Position numbers and translations under genes: made by a program | The notes under the pieces: generated by a model | What the model saw: only the letters and a program-made list of their open reading frames with translations | Told to the model about the DNA's origin: nothing | Database searches by the model: none | Origin: Bacteroidales bacterium | GTDB taxonomy: Bacteria; Bacteroidota; Bacteroidia; Bacteroidales; F082 | Length of the DNA stretch: 64,000 nt | Direction of reading: 5' to 3' | Assembly (NCBI GenBank): GCA_030683155.1 | Contig: JAUXMV010000079.1 | Coordinates: forward strand, 62,001 to 126,000 | Shown: one piece after another, positions 47,507 to 58,306 of the stretch | Numbering within the stretch: the first letter of the stretch is position 1 | How the letters are laid out: each line of letters starts with the position of its first letter

Positions 47507-48388
47507 ATGCCAAGTTTAAAAGAAGTAAGAACAAGAATTGAATCCGTCAATTCGACCAGACAGATCACGAGTGCCATGAAAATGGTGGCGGCATCGAAGC
47601 TCCGCAAGGCGCAGAATTCCATCATCACCATGAGGCCTTATGCTGCCAAGCTGCACGAATTGATGCAAAATATTGCGACTAACCTTGAATCCAGTTCTCA
47701 GGGAAAATTTTCTGTTGTCAGGCCTTTAGAACGCATCCTCATTGTACCCGTAACTTCCAACAGAGGTCTGTGCGGTGCCTTCAACGCCAATGTTATCAGG
47801 CAGACGAATAAAATTATCAACGAAAAATACAGCTCTCAACTGGAAGCTGGAAATGTTTCACTTTATTGCATCGGCAAAAAAGGTCTGGAGTTTTTTCGTA
47901 AATCAAAAATTACCATCCTTGACTCAGAAATCAATGTTTTTGACAAACTAAGTTTCGAAACAGTGGTGCCACTCGCCGAAAAGCTGATGAAGCATTTTGA
48001 AGATGCCAGCTTCGACAGAATAGTATTTGTTTACAATCAATTTAAAAATGCAGGCTCGCAAACACTTATTGAAGAGCAACTTCTGCCAATTGAACTTCCG
48101 GCTAAAGTTGAAAGCGATAACGTTGAAGGCCCTGAATTCATCTTCGAACCTGACAAAGTGCAAATTCTTGATCAGTTGATTCCGCGCACATTAAAAATGC
48201 AGGTTTATAAAATGCTGCTCGACAGTTACGCTTCTGAGCACGGAGCACGCATGATTGCCATGCATAAAGCCACTGACAACGCATCAGAAATGCTGAAAGA
48301 GTTAAAGCTGACCTACAATAAAGCACGCCAAGCCTCGATAACGAAAGAAATTCTGGAAATTGTAGGTGGTGCAGATGCACTGACTTAA
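47507..48388 (+). CDS. atpG: F-type ATP synthase subunit gamma
   Basis: A 293-residue central-shaft subunit. The N-terminal helix RTRIESVNSTRQITSAMKMVAASKLRKAQ and C-terminal helix SEHGARMIAMHKATDNASEML match the coiled-coil shaft; SNRGLCGAFNANV is the conserved Rossmann-core segment. It couples c-ring rotation to catalysis. Last gene of atpBEFHAG; atpC and atpD lie elsewhere, on the opposite strand. Confidence 0.96.
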   Translation: MPSLKEVRTRIESVNSTRQITSAMKMVAASKLRKAQNSIITMRPYAAKLHELMQNIATNLESSSQGKFSVVRPLERILIVPVTSNRGLCGAFNANVIRQTNKIINEKYSSQLEAGNVSLYCIGKKGLEFFRKSKITILDSEINVFDKLSFETVVPLAEKLMKHFEDASFDRIVFVYNQFKNAGSQTLIEEQLLPIELPAKVESDNVEGPEFIFEPDKVQILDQLIPRTLKMQVYKMLLDSYASEHGARMIAMHKATDNASEMLKELKLTYNKARQASITKEILEIVGGADALT

Positions 48389-48475
48389 AATCAGAAATCG
48401 TGTTGATTTAAACAAATTATTTGAACCAGAAGCATTATTAATTGTTATAAAGTTAAAAATAAAACCTTTAAAACT

Positions 48476-48991
48476 ATGATTAAGAAAACAGTTGAATCTG
48501 CAATAAACGAACAGATTAAAAGAGAAGAATTTTCTTCACGACTATATCTCTCAATGGCTATTTGGTGTGAATCGAGTGGTTTTCCGGGCGCAGCAGCCTT
48601 TTTGTACCGCCAATCAGACGAAGAGCGCATGCATCAGCTGAAGCTCGTTCATTATGTAAATGATCGCGGAGGAAAGGCTGCTTTGATGTCGTTAAGTGCG
48701 CCTGAAGCAAATTTTGGAACCCTTAAAGAAGTTTTTGAGCAGGTGATGGAACACGAGCGTTACATAACCTCTTCAATTAACGATCTTTATGAAGTTACAC
48801 TTAACGAAAAAGACTATACCACAGGAAATTTCCTTCAGTGGTATATAACCGAACAAATTGAGGAAGAAAGCACTATGTCGACCATACTTGATAAAATCAG
48901 CCTTGTTGGCAGCGATAAGTCAGGAATGTTTCACATCGATAAAGAACTCAGTGCCATGGCCGCTGCAGCACCAGTTGTCGGTGCCGAATAA
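48476..48991 (+). CDS. ftnA: Ferritin (iron storage)
   Basis: A 171-residue four-helix ferritin of the bacterial FtnA type. Di-iron ligands appear in REEFSSRLYLSMA, SDEERMHQLKLVHYVNDRGG and MEHERYITSSINDL, QIEEES. The C-terminus is a small Ala-rich tail (MAAAAPVVGAE). It oxidises and stores Fe2+, useful near many Fe-S and hydrogenase genes and for oxidative defence. It sits 87 bases after atpG and before the shared terminator; whether co-transcribed with atp genes is not clear. Confidence 0.92.
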   Translation: MIKKTVESAINEQIKREEFSSRLYLSMAIWCESSGFPGAAAFLYRQSDEERMHQLKLVHYVNDRGGKAALMSLSAPEANFGTLKEVFEQVMEHERYITSSINDLYEVTLNEKDYTTGNFLQWYITEQIEEESTMSTILDKISLVGSDKSGMFHIDKELSAMAAAAPVVGAE

Positions 48992-49017
48992 GCATCTCAC
49001 TGAATCAAATTCCATAA

Positions 49018-49052
49018 AAAAACCCTGAGGCCGTTAGCTTCAGGGTTTTTTT
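49018..49052. terminator. Bidirectional terminator between ferritin and atpC
   Basis: AAACCCTGAGGC / GCTTCAGGGTTT forms the stem, with T tract after (TTTTTTT) and A tract before. It ends both convergent transcripts, ferritin from the left and atpDC from the right. Confidence 0.85.
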
Positions 49053-49070
49053 GTTATTCGATCAGTAAAT

Positions 49071-49307
49071 CTATTCTGACAAAACCAGTACTTTGTTGTC
49101 AAGCACTTCAAGAACGCCTCCGTTGATTTCAAAATACTGAAGTTTATTGTTTTCATTTTCAATCTTGACGCGCCCTTTTCCAAGTGCAGCAATCATCGGA
49201 GCGTGATTGTTGAGTATCTCAAACAAACCATCAACTCCGGGTAGCTGAACCAACTGAACTTCTCCGGAAAAAATGGTTTTATCAGGTGTAATGATTTCCA
49301 GTTTCAT
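49071..49307 (-). CDS. atpC: F-type ATP synthase subunit epsilon (short)
   Basis: A 78-residue protein with only the N-terminal beta-sandwich of epsilon: LEIITPDKTIFSGEV, LPGVDGLFEILNNHAPMIAAL, and GGVLEVLDNKVLVLSE. The C-terminal helical hairpin that can inhibit the enzyme is missing, as in other Bacteroidetes. It lies 20 bases after atpD on the minus strand. Confidence 0.93.
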   Translation of the reverse strand: MKLEIITPDKTIFSGEVQLVQLPGVDGLFEILNNHAPMIAALGKGRVKIENENNKLQYFEINGGVLEVLDNKVLVLSE

Positions 49308-49327
49308 TTATGTTCTTCTTTTATTAA

Positions 49328-50905
<1,578 letters not shown>

Positions 50906-50943
50906 TTAAAGGCTAAAGCAACTTTTTCAGGAAAACATTGAAT

Positions 50944-51561
50944 TTAAATTCCCTTCAAAAATTTTCTTTCAAAAAGTAAAAGCCAAAATACGCCAGTTGT
51001 AATTGCGGCGTCTGCAATGTTAAAAACAGGCCTGAAAAAGATAAAATATCCATCGCGGCCGAAGATTAAATCAGGAACCCATGCAGGGGCTTCTGCTTGC
51101 TTAAGCACAATGAGCGGAAAGTAGAACATGTCGACTACTTTTCCATGCAGGAAGCTTGAATATCCGCCTGCTTCAGGCATAAACTGCGCAACAGAATGAT
51201 AGGTGCTGTTGCTGAAAATCATTCCATAAAAAGCGCTGTCGATAATATTTCCGATTGCACCGGCCATTATCATCGAAATTCCAAAAACAGGGCCAAAACC
51301 AACACGTTTTTTTGAGAGCAGGTAAAGGTATATTCCAATGGCTATGACAGCAAGAATGCGGAAAATACTCAATGAGAGCTTGCCCCATTCTCCTGCAAAC
51401 TGGAACCCAAAAGCCATTCCGTTGTTTTCAGTAAAATGAATAATGAACCAATCTCCCAGCACTGCATATTCCTGACCGATGGTCATGGTTAGTTTGATGT
51501 ATACTTTGAGAATCTGATCGAACAGTAAAACAAAAAAGACTATTAGAAAAGGTTTTTTCAC
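50944..51561 (-). CDS. lspA: Lipoprotein signal peptidase (LspA)
   Basis: A 205-residue inner-membrane aspartic peptidase with about four to five helices. The two catalytic aspartates are in AGAIGNIIDSAFYGMIF and FNIADAAITTGVF. It cleaves the signal peptide of lipidated prolipoproteins, of which this window encodes several. It is longer than the E. coli enzyme because of a loop with PEAGGYSSFLHGKVVDM, common in Bacteroidetes. It lies in the order ileS, DksA-like, lspA. Confidence 0.93.
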   Translation of the reverse strand: MKKPFLIVFFVLLFDQILKVYIKLTMTIGQEYAVLGDWFIIHFTENNGMAFGFQFAGEWGKLSLSIFRILAVIAIGIYLYLLSKKRVGFGPVFGISMIMAGAIGNIIDSAFYGMIFSNSTYHSVAQFMPEAGGYSSFLHGKVVDMFYFPLIVLKQAEAPAWVPDLIFGRDGYFIFFRPVFNIADAAITTGVFWLLLFERKFLKGI

Positions 51562-51658
51562 TTTTTTTTCAGACGTAAAAGTTCATAAAACATCACCCCT
51601 GGCCGTATTCCGGTCAGGGATGAAATTATTTTCATATTCAGAGAAGATTCCTGTATTC

Positions 51659-52075
51659 TCAACCATTGCTTCCCTGCTGCAACTTTGCTTCAATGCTGAG
51701 GGTGGCATGTGGAACAATCCTCAGGCGCTCTTTTGCAATGAGCTTTCCTGTTGCACGACAAATACCGTAAGTTTTGTTTTCAATACGAATAAGTGCGTTT
51801 TCAAGGTTGTTGATAAACTTCTGCTGACGCGCCGCAAGCCTGCCATTTTCCTCTTTGGAGAGCACCTGATAGCCTTCTTCAAGAACTTTAAATGTGGGTG
51901 AAGTATCATTTGTTCCGTTTTCTCCATCATTTGAAAGTGCTTCGGTAAGAAGTTTAAGGTCAGATCTGGCTTTCTCAAGCTTCTTTAATATTATTTCTCT
52001 GAATTCCTCTAGTTCCTCATCAGAATACCTGTTTTTTCTGGCATCGGTTTCCTGTAAATTTTCATTCTCTTTCAT
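51659..52075 (-). CDS. TraR/DksA-family protein with degenerate zinc finger
   Basis: A 138-residue protein. N-terminal coiled-coil (SDEELEEFREIILKKLEKARSDL), then the DksA C4 finger region NKTYGICRATGKLIAKERLRIVPHAT, in which three of the four zinc cysteines are absent (only GICR keeps Cys). DksA-like proteins enter the RNA polymerase secondary channel and modulate initiation. The loss is common in Bacteroidetes homologues encoded between ileS and lspA. Here the role is inferred by order and fold. Confidence 0.87.
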   Translation of the reverse strand: MKENENLQETDARKNRYSDEELEEFREIILKKLEKARSDLKLLTEALSNDGENGTNDTSPTFKVLEEGYQVLSKEENGRLAARQQKFINNLENALIRIENKTYGICRATGKLIAKERLRIVPHATLSIEAKLQQGSNG

Positions 52076-52176
52076 AGCCTTAGATGTTAGTTTTCTCTCA
52101 ACAATTCATTTCATGAATCCGGTATAAATTTAGTATAATTTCTTAAAACAAACATAAAAAACGGTTAAAAAATCAT

Positions 52177-55100
52177 TTATTTCAATTTTGACACCCTGAT
52201 TCTTGCTGTTTTCGATTCTGTAAGTTCATTGTCAAACACATCCGGGCTATCAACTAAGGGCTTAACTTCAAGCTTGGCCAGGGTTTCAGAGCAGATATAT
52301 TCTTCATAGTTTCTTATTGCTTCCACAACATCTTGTGCAGCATCCACCTCAAGTAAAATATGGTCGGTTACTTCAAGACCTGTATCTTTCCTGAGGTTTT
52401 GAACCCTGTTCACAAGTTCGCGAGCCATGCCTTCCTGCAGCAATTCCGGTGTAAGCGTCATGTCCAAAGCCACAGTAAGCTTATCCTGAGCTGTAACTGT
52501 CCAGCCGGGGATATCTTCTGTAAGGATTTCAACGTCTTCCTGTGTGAGTTCTACTGTCTGACCTTCAATTTCAAGATTAATGCCGCCATTAACCTCAATC
52601 TGCCTGATATCATATTGTGAAAATCCAGTAAGAACAAGAGAAATCTGCTTCATCAGCTTACCATATTTTGGCCCAAGGGTTTTAAAATTGGGTTTGATTT
52701 TCTTGATAAGTACACCAGCTTCATCACTCAGGTAATTGATCTCTTTCACATTTACTTCCGATAAAATCAGGTTTTCAACGCCTTGCAGCTGACGGCGCAT
52801 TTTTTCGTCGGTGACGGGAATCATAATTGAATTCAGCGGCTGACGAACGCGAATATTGGCCTTTTTGCGAAGTGACAACACCATAGAAGAAAACTTTTGT
52901 GCCATTTCCATGCGCTCTTCCAAATCTTTATCGATCATAGCAGCATTGGATTCGGGGAACATCGTGAGATGCACTGATTCTTCTGTTTTGCGACCGGTAA
53001 CTTTATTCAGGTCCATGAACAACTGTTCGCTGAAAAATGGAGCAATCGGTGATGCCAGCTGAGCAATGGTCTCGAGACAAGTATAGAGTGTCTGATAGGC
53101 CGAAATTTTGTCAGCTGTGTACTGACCTTTCCAGAAACGGCGGCGTGAAAGACGCACATACCAGTTGCTCAGATGTTCGTCAACAAACTCCTGTATTGCA
53201 CGTCCGGCGCGTGTTGGCTCAAAAGTGCGGTATGATTCATCAACAATCTGAATCAATGAATTGAGCTCTGAAAGTATCCATCGATCAATCTCTGAACGCT
53301 CATTCAGGGCAATATCCTCTTCAGCGTATTTAAAGCCGTCAATATTGGCGTAAAGGGCAAAAAAGGCATAGGTATTGTAAAGAGTTCCGAAAAATTTCCT
53401 TCTCACCTCATCTATTCCGCTGAGATCAAATTTGAGGTTGTCCCATGGCTGTGCATTGGTAATCATGTACCAACGGGTCGCATCAGGGCCATATTTTTCA
53501 ATGGTTTCGAAAGGATCAACAGCATTGCCCAGACGCTTTGACATTTTGTTTCCGTTTTTATCCAGAACAAGGCCATTGGAGACCACAGTTTTGAAAGCAA
53601 CTGAATCGAAAAGCATTACAGCAATGGCGTGCAAAGTAAAGAACCAACCGCGGGTTTGATCAACACCCTCTGCAATGAAATCGGCAGGAAAATTAGCATG
53701 GAATGTCTCTGCATTTTCGAAAGGATAATGCATCTGGGCATAAGGCATGGCTCCGGAATCAAACCAAACATCGATAAGGTCAGGATCACGGAACATCGGC
53801 TTGCCGGATGGAGATATTAATGTAATTCTATCTGCATAAGGCCTGTGAAGGTCAAAAGTGTTGTAATTTTCTTCGCTGTTGTCGCCGGGGACATAATTCT
53901 GGAATGGATTTTCTTCCATTAAACCAGCTTTGACTGAGGCATCAACGGCTTCTTTAAGCTCGGCAGCAGAGCCAAAACAACGTTGCTCGGTTTTGTCTTC
54001 TGTTGTCCAGATTGGCAGTGGCACACCCCAATAGCGTGAACGTGAAAGATTCCAGTCAACAAGATTTTCGAGCCAGTTGCCAAAACGACCTTCGCCGGTG
54101 GCTTTTGGTTTCCAGTTGATGGTTTTGTTCAGTTCGAGCATCCTATCCTTCAAAGCTGTGGTGCGAATAAACCAGCTGTCCATCGGGTAATACAAAACAG
54201 GCTTGTCAGTGCGCCAGCAATGCGGGTAGCTATGCACATATTTTTCAATTCTGAAAGCCTTGTTTTCCTTTTTCAGCATCACTGAGATGTCTACATCGAG
54301 AGAAGCGGCGTCTGCAGGAATCGTTTCATCGTATTCGTTCTTGACAAAACGTCCGGCAAATTCGCGATAGGTTTCCACATCAACAAAGTTCTCCACAAAC
54401 TCTTTATCGAGTGCTTCAATGGCATAAAAACGACCCTGCAAATCCACCATCGGACGACGGACACCTTCATTGTCAATTAAAAGCAGCGGCACTATTCCGG
54501 ATGCTTTACCGGCACGGTCGTCATCGGCTCCAAAAGTGGGAGCAATATGCACAATGCCTGTACCATCGCTTGTAGTTACAAAATCGCCTTCGATCACTCT
54601 GAAAGCATCTCCCATAGGGCGAACCCAGGGTATAAGCTGTTTGTAACGAAGTCCGGCAAGTTCTCTTCCCTTGAATTCAGAAATTATTGAATATGGTATC
54701 TTTTTGTCGCCGGCTTTGTAATCATTCATTTCTGCATCAAGCATTTTCTCATCGAAATGAGCTGCCACAAGCTCTTTCGCCAGAATAAGCTGAACGGGCA
54801 ATGCAGTATATGGATTGAAAGTTTTCAGCAGGACATAGTCGATATTTGCGCCAACAGCAAGTGCTGTGTTGGAAGGCAAGGTCCAGGGTGTTGTTGTCCA
54901 GGCGAGTATGAAAAGCGGCAGATTGTCATCAGCATTGAGAAAAGCTGTTTTTTCGTCCTGTATAAGTTCAAACTGTGCTGTGGCGGAAGTATCTTTAACA
55001 TCGCGGTAACAACCCGGCTGATTCAGTTCGTGTGTGCTGAGACCGGTACCGGCGGCAGGTGAATAAGGCTGAATGGTGTAACCTTTGTAAAGCAATCCTT

Positions 55101-55614
55101 TATCATAAAGTTTTGAAAGCAAATGCCAAACCGTTTCAATGTATTTATTGTCAAATGTAATATATGGATGATCCAGGTCGACCCAATAGCCCATTTTTCG
55201 GGTCAGGTCATCCCAAAGATCCTTGTATTTCATCACCTCCCTGCGGCAGGCCAGATTGTATTCTTCGACAGTAATTTTTTTACCGATATCTTCTTTGGTG
55301 ATCCCCAAAGTTTTTTCTACACCAATTTCCACAGGAAGTCCATGCGTATCCCAGCCTGCTTTGCGCTCAACAAATTTACCTTTCAGGGTTTGATAGCGGC
55401 AGAAAATATCTTTGATTGCACGTGCCATCACATGGTGAATACCCGGAACGCCATTGGCTGAAGGGGGGCCTTCATAGAAAACGAAAGCTTCACCGTTTTT
55501 ACGTGAATCAAGACTCTTCTTGAAAATATCCTGCTCTTCCCAGAACTTCTGAACCTCTTTACCTGTCTTGGTGAGATCGAGCTGTTTGTATTCTTTGTAC
55601 TTCACTTTGGTCAT
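52177..55614 (-). CDS. ileS: Isoleucyl-tRNA synthetase
   Basis: A 1145-residue class I enzyme that charges tRNA-Ile. The HIGH-like motif is GIHH (residues 58-61, in NGVPGIHHVMARA) and the KMSKS-like motif is NKMSKRLGN near residue 690. CP1 editing-domain segments such as TTPWTLPSNTAL and GTGIVHIAPTFGADD are present. Length and motif variants place it with the eukaryotic-like type. It starts the ileS, DksA-like, lspA group on the minus strand, with a -7 element 38 bases upstream. Confidence 0.97.
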   Translation of the reverse strand: MTKVKYKEYKQLDLTKTGKEVQKFWEEQDIFKKSLDSRKNGEAFVFYEGPPSANGVPGIHHVMARAIKDIFCRYQTLKGKFVERKAGWDTHGLPVEIGVEKTLGITKEDIGKKITVEEYNLACRREVMKYKDLWDDLTRKMGYWVDLDHPYITFDNKYIETVWHLLSKLYDKGLLYKGYTIQPYSPAAGTGLSTHELNQPGCYRDVKDTSATAQFELIQDEKTAFLNADDNLPLFILAWTTTPWTLPSNTALAVGANIDYVLLKTFNPYTALPVQLILAKELVAAHFDEKMLDAEMNDYKAGDKKIPYSIISEFKGRELAGLRYKQLIPWVRPMGDAFRVIEGDFVTTSDGTGIVHIAPTFGADDDRAGKASGIVPLLLIDNEGVRRPMVDLQGRFYAIEALDKEFVENFVDVETYREFAGRFVKNEYDETIPADAASLDVDISVMLKKENKAFRIEKYVHSYPHCWRTDKPVLYYPMDSWFIRTTALKDRMLELNKTINWKPKATGEGRFGNWLENLVDWNLSRSRYWGVPLPIWTTEDKTEQRCFGSAAELKEAVDASVKAGLMEENPFQNYVPGDNSEENYNTFDLHRPYADRITLISPSGKPMFRDPDLIDVWFDSGAMPYAQMHYPFENAETFHANFPADFIAEGVDQTRGWFFTLHAIAVMLFDSVAFKTVVSNGLVLDKNGNKMSKRLGNAVDPFETIEKYGPDATRWYMITNAQPWDNLKFDLSGIDEVRRKFFGTLYNTYAFFALYANIDGFKYAEEDIALNERSEIDRWILSELNSLIQIVDESYRTFEPTRAGRAIQEFVDEHLSNWYVRLSRRRFWKGQYTADKISAYQTLYTCLETIAQLASPIAPFFSEQLFMDLNKVTGRKTEESVHLTMFPESNAAMIDKDLEERMEMAQKFSSMVLSLRKKANIRVRQPLNSIMIPVTDEKMRRQLQGVENLILSEVNVKEINYLSDEAGVLIKKIKPNFKTLGPKYGKLMKQISLVLTGFSQYDIRQIEVNGGINLEIEGQTVELTQEDVEILTEDIPGWTVTAQDKLTVALDMTLTPELLQEGMARELVNRVQNLRKDTGLEVTDHILLEVDAAQDVVEAIRNYEEYICSETLAKLEVKPLVDSPDVFDNELTESKTARIRVSKLK

Positions 55615-55651
55615 ATTACACTACTCAAAACCTTTATTAAAAAATTGGGTG

Positions 55652-55659
55652 CAAAGGTA
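55652..55659 (-). promoter_or_regulatory. -7 element of ileS
   Basis: TACCTTTG followed by C on the minus strand, 37 bases before the ileS ATG; a good Bacteroidetes -7 match. The rest of the gap up to 55902 shows nothing else I can support. Confidence 0.55.
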
Positions 55660-55902
55660 GTAAAATTTGATACCAAGGCGAAAGCGTAAAAGTCGAAGAA
55701 TGAAGCTAAAACGTAAAATTAATAGCCAAAATTGGTTCACTTGTTAGAACATACACGCTATCATCGCTTTACTAAGTTACTGGAAAAAAGTTACCTATCT
55801 CGGTCAATCATTGACAAATTGAAAGCTTAAATAGTTAATAAATAACTATTTGCGTGTGGTAAAACAAAATTTTACTGCCTTATATAAATAAAAAATTCGG
55901 AT

Positions 55903-56739
55903 TTATCCCATGATATTGTAACCGCCATCAACATGTCTGATTTCGCCGGTTATTCTTCCACCCGGACGGAATAAATGCACAACTTCGTTGGCAAGATCGT
56001 CAGGAGTGGCGTTGCCGAGAGGGCTGATTTCATCAGAGGTATCGACAACGTTTTCAGTGAGCGTGGCATTTCCGGCTTTGCTTCCCATATAGGGTGAAAA
56101 ACGGATGGCATTGACACGTGTTCTGTTCAGGCGGCCCAGCTCGTCAGCAAGCTCAATGGTGATACGCTCCAGCGCAGCCTTTGCAATGCTGATATTGCGG
56201 TATGGGTGAAAAGTTACTTTTGCTGCGGCAATATAACTCAACGAGCAAATGGATGAGTCCGGCTGAAGAATGTCGTATTTGAGCATATAATGTGTAAGTC
56301 TGATAAGTGAGTAGGCTGAAACATCCATGGTGTCGCAAAACTCACTTTTTGTGACCTCAATCAAAGGCTTCACTTCTTTCTGGCGAATGGTTTTATCCAT
56401 GGCAATGGCATGAAGGAAGCCACTAAGTTGGATGTTTTTTTCTTTCATCAATACAGCAAACGCTTCAATGCTTTCGTCTATGCTGACGTCCAGAACAGTG
56501 GTCAATGTATCTGCACCCAACTCATTTTGTACCGCTTCAACAAAATCATGGTGATTCTTATTTAGGAATGCTGCTGCTTTTTCGGATAGGTTTATATGGA
56601 AAGGACTAACTCCTAATCCGGTGCAGACGACTTCTCCGCCGTTTTCTTTGATCTTTTTCGCAACATACATTGCCAGCGAATTTTTGTCGGCTATACCGGT
56701 GATCAAAAAGGTTCTTCCCGAGAATAATTGACTATTCAT
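55903..56739 (-). CDS. fabI: Enoyl-[acyl-carrier-protein] reductase (FabI-like SDR)
   Basis: A 278-residue short-chain dehydrogenase/reductase. NAD-binding start: FLITGIADKNSLAMYVAKKI, matching the FabI pattern Gx5SxA. Active-site region SLSYIAAAKVTFHPYRNISIAKAALER has the FabI Tyr...Tyr...Lys arrangement (last Tyr to Lys is seven residues), with one residue more than usual between the two Tyr. It reduces enoyl-ACP in fatty-acid elongation. It lies 51 bases after fabH and is probably co-transcribed. Whether it is the main FabI or a dedicated copy cannot be told here. Confidence 0.83.
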   Translation of the reverse strand: MNSQLFSGRTFLITGIADKNSLAMYVAKKIKENGGEVVCTGLGVSPFHINLSEKAAAFLNKNHHDFVEAVQNELGADTLTTVLDVSIDESIEAFAVLMKEKNIQLSGFLHAIAMDKTIRQKEVKPLIEVTKSEFCDTMDVSAYSLIRLTHYMLKYDILQPDSSICSLSYIAAAKVTFHPYRNISIAKAALERITIELADELGRLNRTRVNAIRFSPYMGSKAGNATLTENVVDTSDEISPLGNATPDDLANEVVHLFRPGGRITGEIRHVDGGYNIMG

Positions 56740-56790
56740 ATTGATGTTTTTTTAATAAATAAATTCAAATAATTGTTCTAAATCAGCCTA

Positions 56791-57762
56791 TTACCATTTG
56801 TATAAAGCTGTTCCCCATGTCCAGCCTGCGCCAACGGCTGCAAAAAGCAGCATGTCATTTGGCTTGAACGTATTACTGCGGTGCAGCTCATCCAACAAGA
56901 TCGGAATTGTACCACCGGAAGTGTTGGCATAGCGGTCCATATTGGTTTTCACCTTTTCAAAGGGCATATTGACGCGCCTTGCAATCTCCTGCAAAATCCT
57001 TATGCTTGGCTGATGAGGCAGCATATAATCAATCTGGTCTATAGAGAAATTGTTTTTGGCAAGGATTTCGATAATGCTTTTTGGTACAACATCTACAGCT
57101 GTATTGAAAACTTCCTGACCATTCATTTGAAAATAGTGCTGCTTTTTGTCGATCGTTTCCTGGTTTGCCGGATTTTCTGAGCCACCACCGGGAATGGTAA
57201 AATGTTCTTTTCCACGCCCATCTGAATGCAAAACAAAATCCAGAAACCCTTTATCTTCCTCAGTATATGACAAAACCATTGCTCCCGCACCATCGCCAAA
57301 GAAGACGGAATCTCTTCTGCTCCAATCCGTTATAGTCGAAAAAGTATCTGCACCAATGACAAGCACATTGTTGTACATTCCTGATTTGATGTATTGCACA
57401 CCGACTGAAATGGTAAACAAGGCACCGGAGCAAACTGCAGCCACATCGAAAGCAACCGTATTGAATGCTTCCATTTTTTCCTGAATAAAGCAGGCACATG
57501 ATGGAGCCTGACGGTCGGGTGTTGCAGTTGCAACAATCATCAAATCGATGTCATTGACTGTAAGGCCTGCATTTTCAATTGCAAGCAAGCCAGCTTTATA
57601 GCCAAGGTCGCTGGTGGTTTCACCGGTTGAAATTCTTCTTTCTCTTATCCCAAGGCGGTCAAAAATCCATTCGTCGGAAGAACCAACTTTTTCAAAAAAA
57701 TCATTCTTCACAATGTTTGCCGGAGCATAAGAACCTGTTCCTTTTATATAAACATTACGCAT
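56791..57762 (-). CDS. fabH: 3-oxoacyl-[acyl-carrier-protein] synthase III
   Basis: A 323-residue thiolase-fold enzyme that condenses an acyl-CoA primer with malonyl-ACP to start fatty acid synthesis. The catalytic triad is Cys111 (VAAVCSGALF), His in LPHQPSIRIL and Asn in ANTSGGTIP. Other segments are GSSDEWIFDRLGIRERRI and FGDGAGAMVLSYTE. It has a Shine-Dalgarno site, unusual in this window. Paired with fabI downstream. Confidence 0.94.
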   Translation of the reverse strand: MRNVYIKGTGSYAPANIVKNDFFEKVGSSDEWIFDRLGIRERRISTGETTSDLGYKAGLLAIENAGLTVNDIDLMIVATATPDRQAPSCACFIQEKMEAFNTVAFDVAAVCSGALFTISVGVQYIKSGMYNNVLVIGADTFSTITDWSRRDSVFFGDGAGAMVLSYTEEDKGFLDFVLHSDGRGKEHFTIPGGGSENPANQETIDKKQHYFQMNGQEVFNTAVDVVPKSIIEILAKNNFSIDQIDYMLPHQPSIRILQEIARRVNMPFEKVKTNMDRYANTSGGTIPILLDELHRSNTFKPNDMLLFAAVGAGWTWGTALYKW

Positions 57763-57769
57763 TGTGTCA

Positions 57770-57776
57770 CTCCTTT
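57770..57776 (-). promoter_or_regulatory. Shine-Dalgarno site of fabH
   Basis: AAAGGAG on the minus strand with a seven-base spacer before ATG at 57762. One of the few good matches in this Bacteroidetes-like window; it fixes the start. Confidence 0.65.
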
Positions 57777-58006
57777 AAATGATTACTAAAATTGCTTTTC
57801 TTTTTGGTATTTCGAATCTTAATCACTGATAATTAATGATATAAAAGTCATTTACTTGTCAATTCTTCAGTAATCAGGTATCTGTATACCACTTTAAACA
57901 GCCGCCAAATGTATTACATTTTAATAACCGCCAACAGAAAAAATGTGTTTTTAACCCGGCATTGAAAGAAAACCCATCATTGGAATCTGGCAAAAAAGGC
58001 TGAAAA

Positions 58007-58046
58007 TGAAAAGAAAAACCTTCAAGAATTTAATAGTCCTGAAGGT
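58007..58046 (-). terminator. Candidate terminator of the two-component operon
   Basis: ACCTTCA (58018-58024) pairs with TGAAGGT (58040-58046); on the minus strand the stem is followed by TTTTTCTTTTC. Weak stem with a 15-base loop. It lies beyond the palindromic element, 260 bases after the regulator stop codon. Confidence 0.4.
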
Positions 58047-58064
58047 GAAAAATTAATCAATAAA

Positions 58065-58305
58065 GGTCCAAAATCATTGATGTCCGGTTAAAATTATCTC
58101 TCGTCCCTACGGGACTTCTTTTTAATTGGGGTTACTTTTTATCTTCTACCAATCTTTCGTCCCTCTGGGACTGTCCCGTTAGGGACAATAGATTGGTAGT
58201 AGTTAATAAGATAAGAATCATTAAAAAGAAGTCCCGTAGGGACGAGAGATATCAGGCATTACAGAACATTTCATAAAATTTAACCGGACAACAGCGGTCC
58301 AAAAT
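58065..58305. repeat. Flanking 10-bp direct repeats around the palindromic element
   Basis: GGTCCAAAAT occurs at 58065-58074 and again at 58296-58305, outside the inverted-repeat element by six and five bases. This looks like a target-site duplication, although the repeats do not abut the inverted-repeat ends exactly. Confidence 0.45.
58081..58290. mobile_element. 210-bp nested palindromic MITE/REP-like element
   Basis: A non-coding element built of nested inverted repeats. Outer ends TGTCCGGTTAAA (58081) and TTTAACCGGACA (to 58290). Then perfect 31-bp arms at 58096-58126 and 58220-58250, beginning ATCTCTCGTCCC. Then CTACCAATCT (from 58147) with AGATTGGTAG, around an inner GTCCCT ... AGGGAC core. 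Copies of GTCCC/GGGAC recur throughout. It has no reading frame. Such structures are made and moved by a transposase elsewhere; a MITE or a RAYT-type REP element is likely, but copy number in the genome is unknown. Confidence 0.7.
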
Positions 58306-58306
58306 A

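Noticed and set aside
58096-58250. CRISPR array suggested by repeated GTCCC/GGGAC units
   Set aside because: The units are nested inverted repeats of one palindromic element, not regularly spaced direct repeats with unique spacers, and no cas gene is present.
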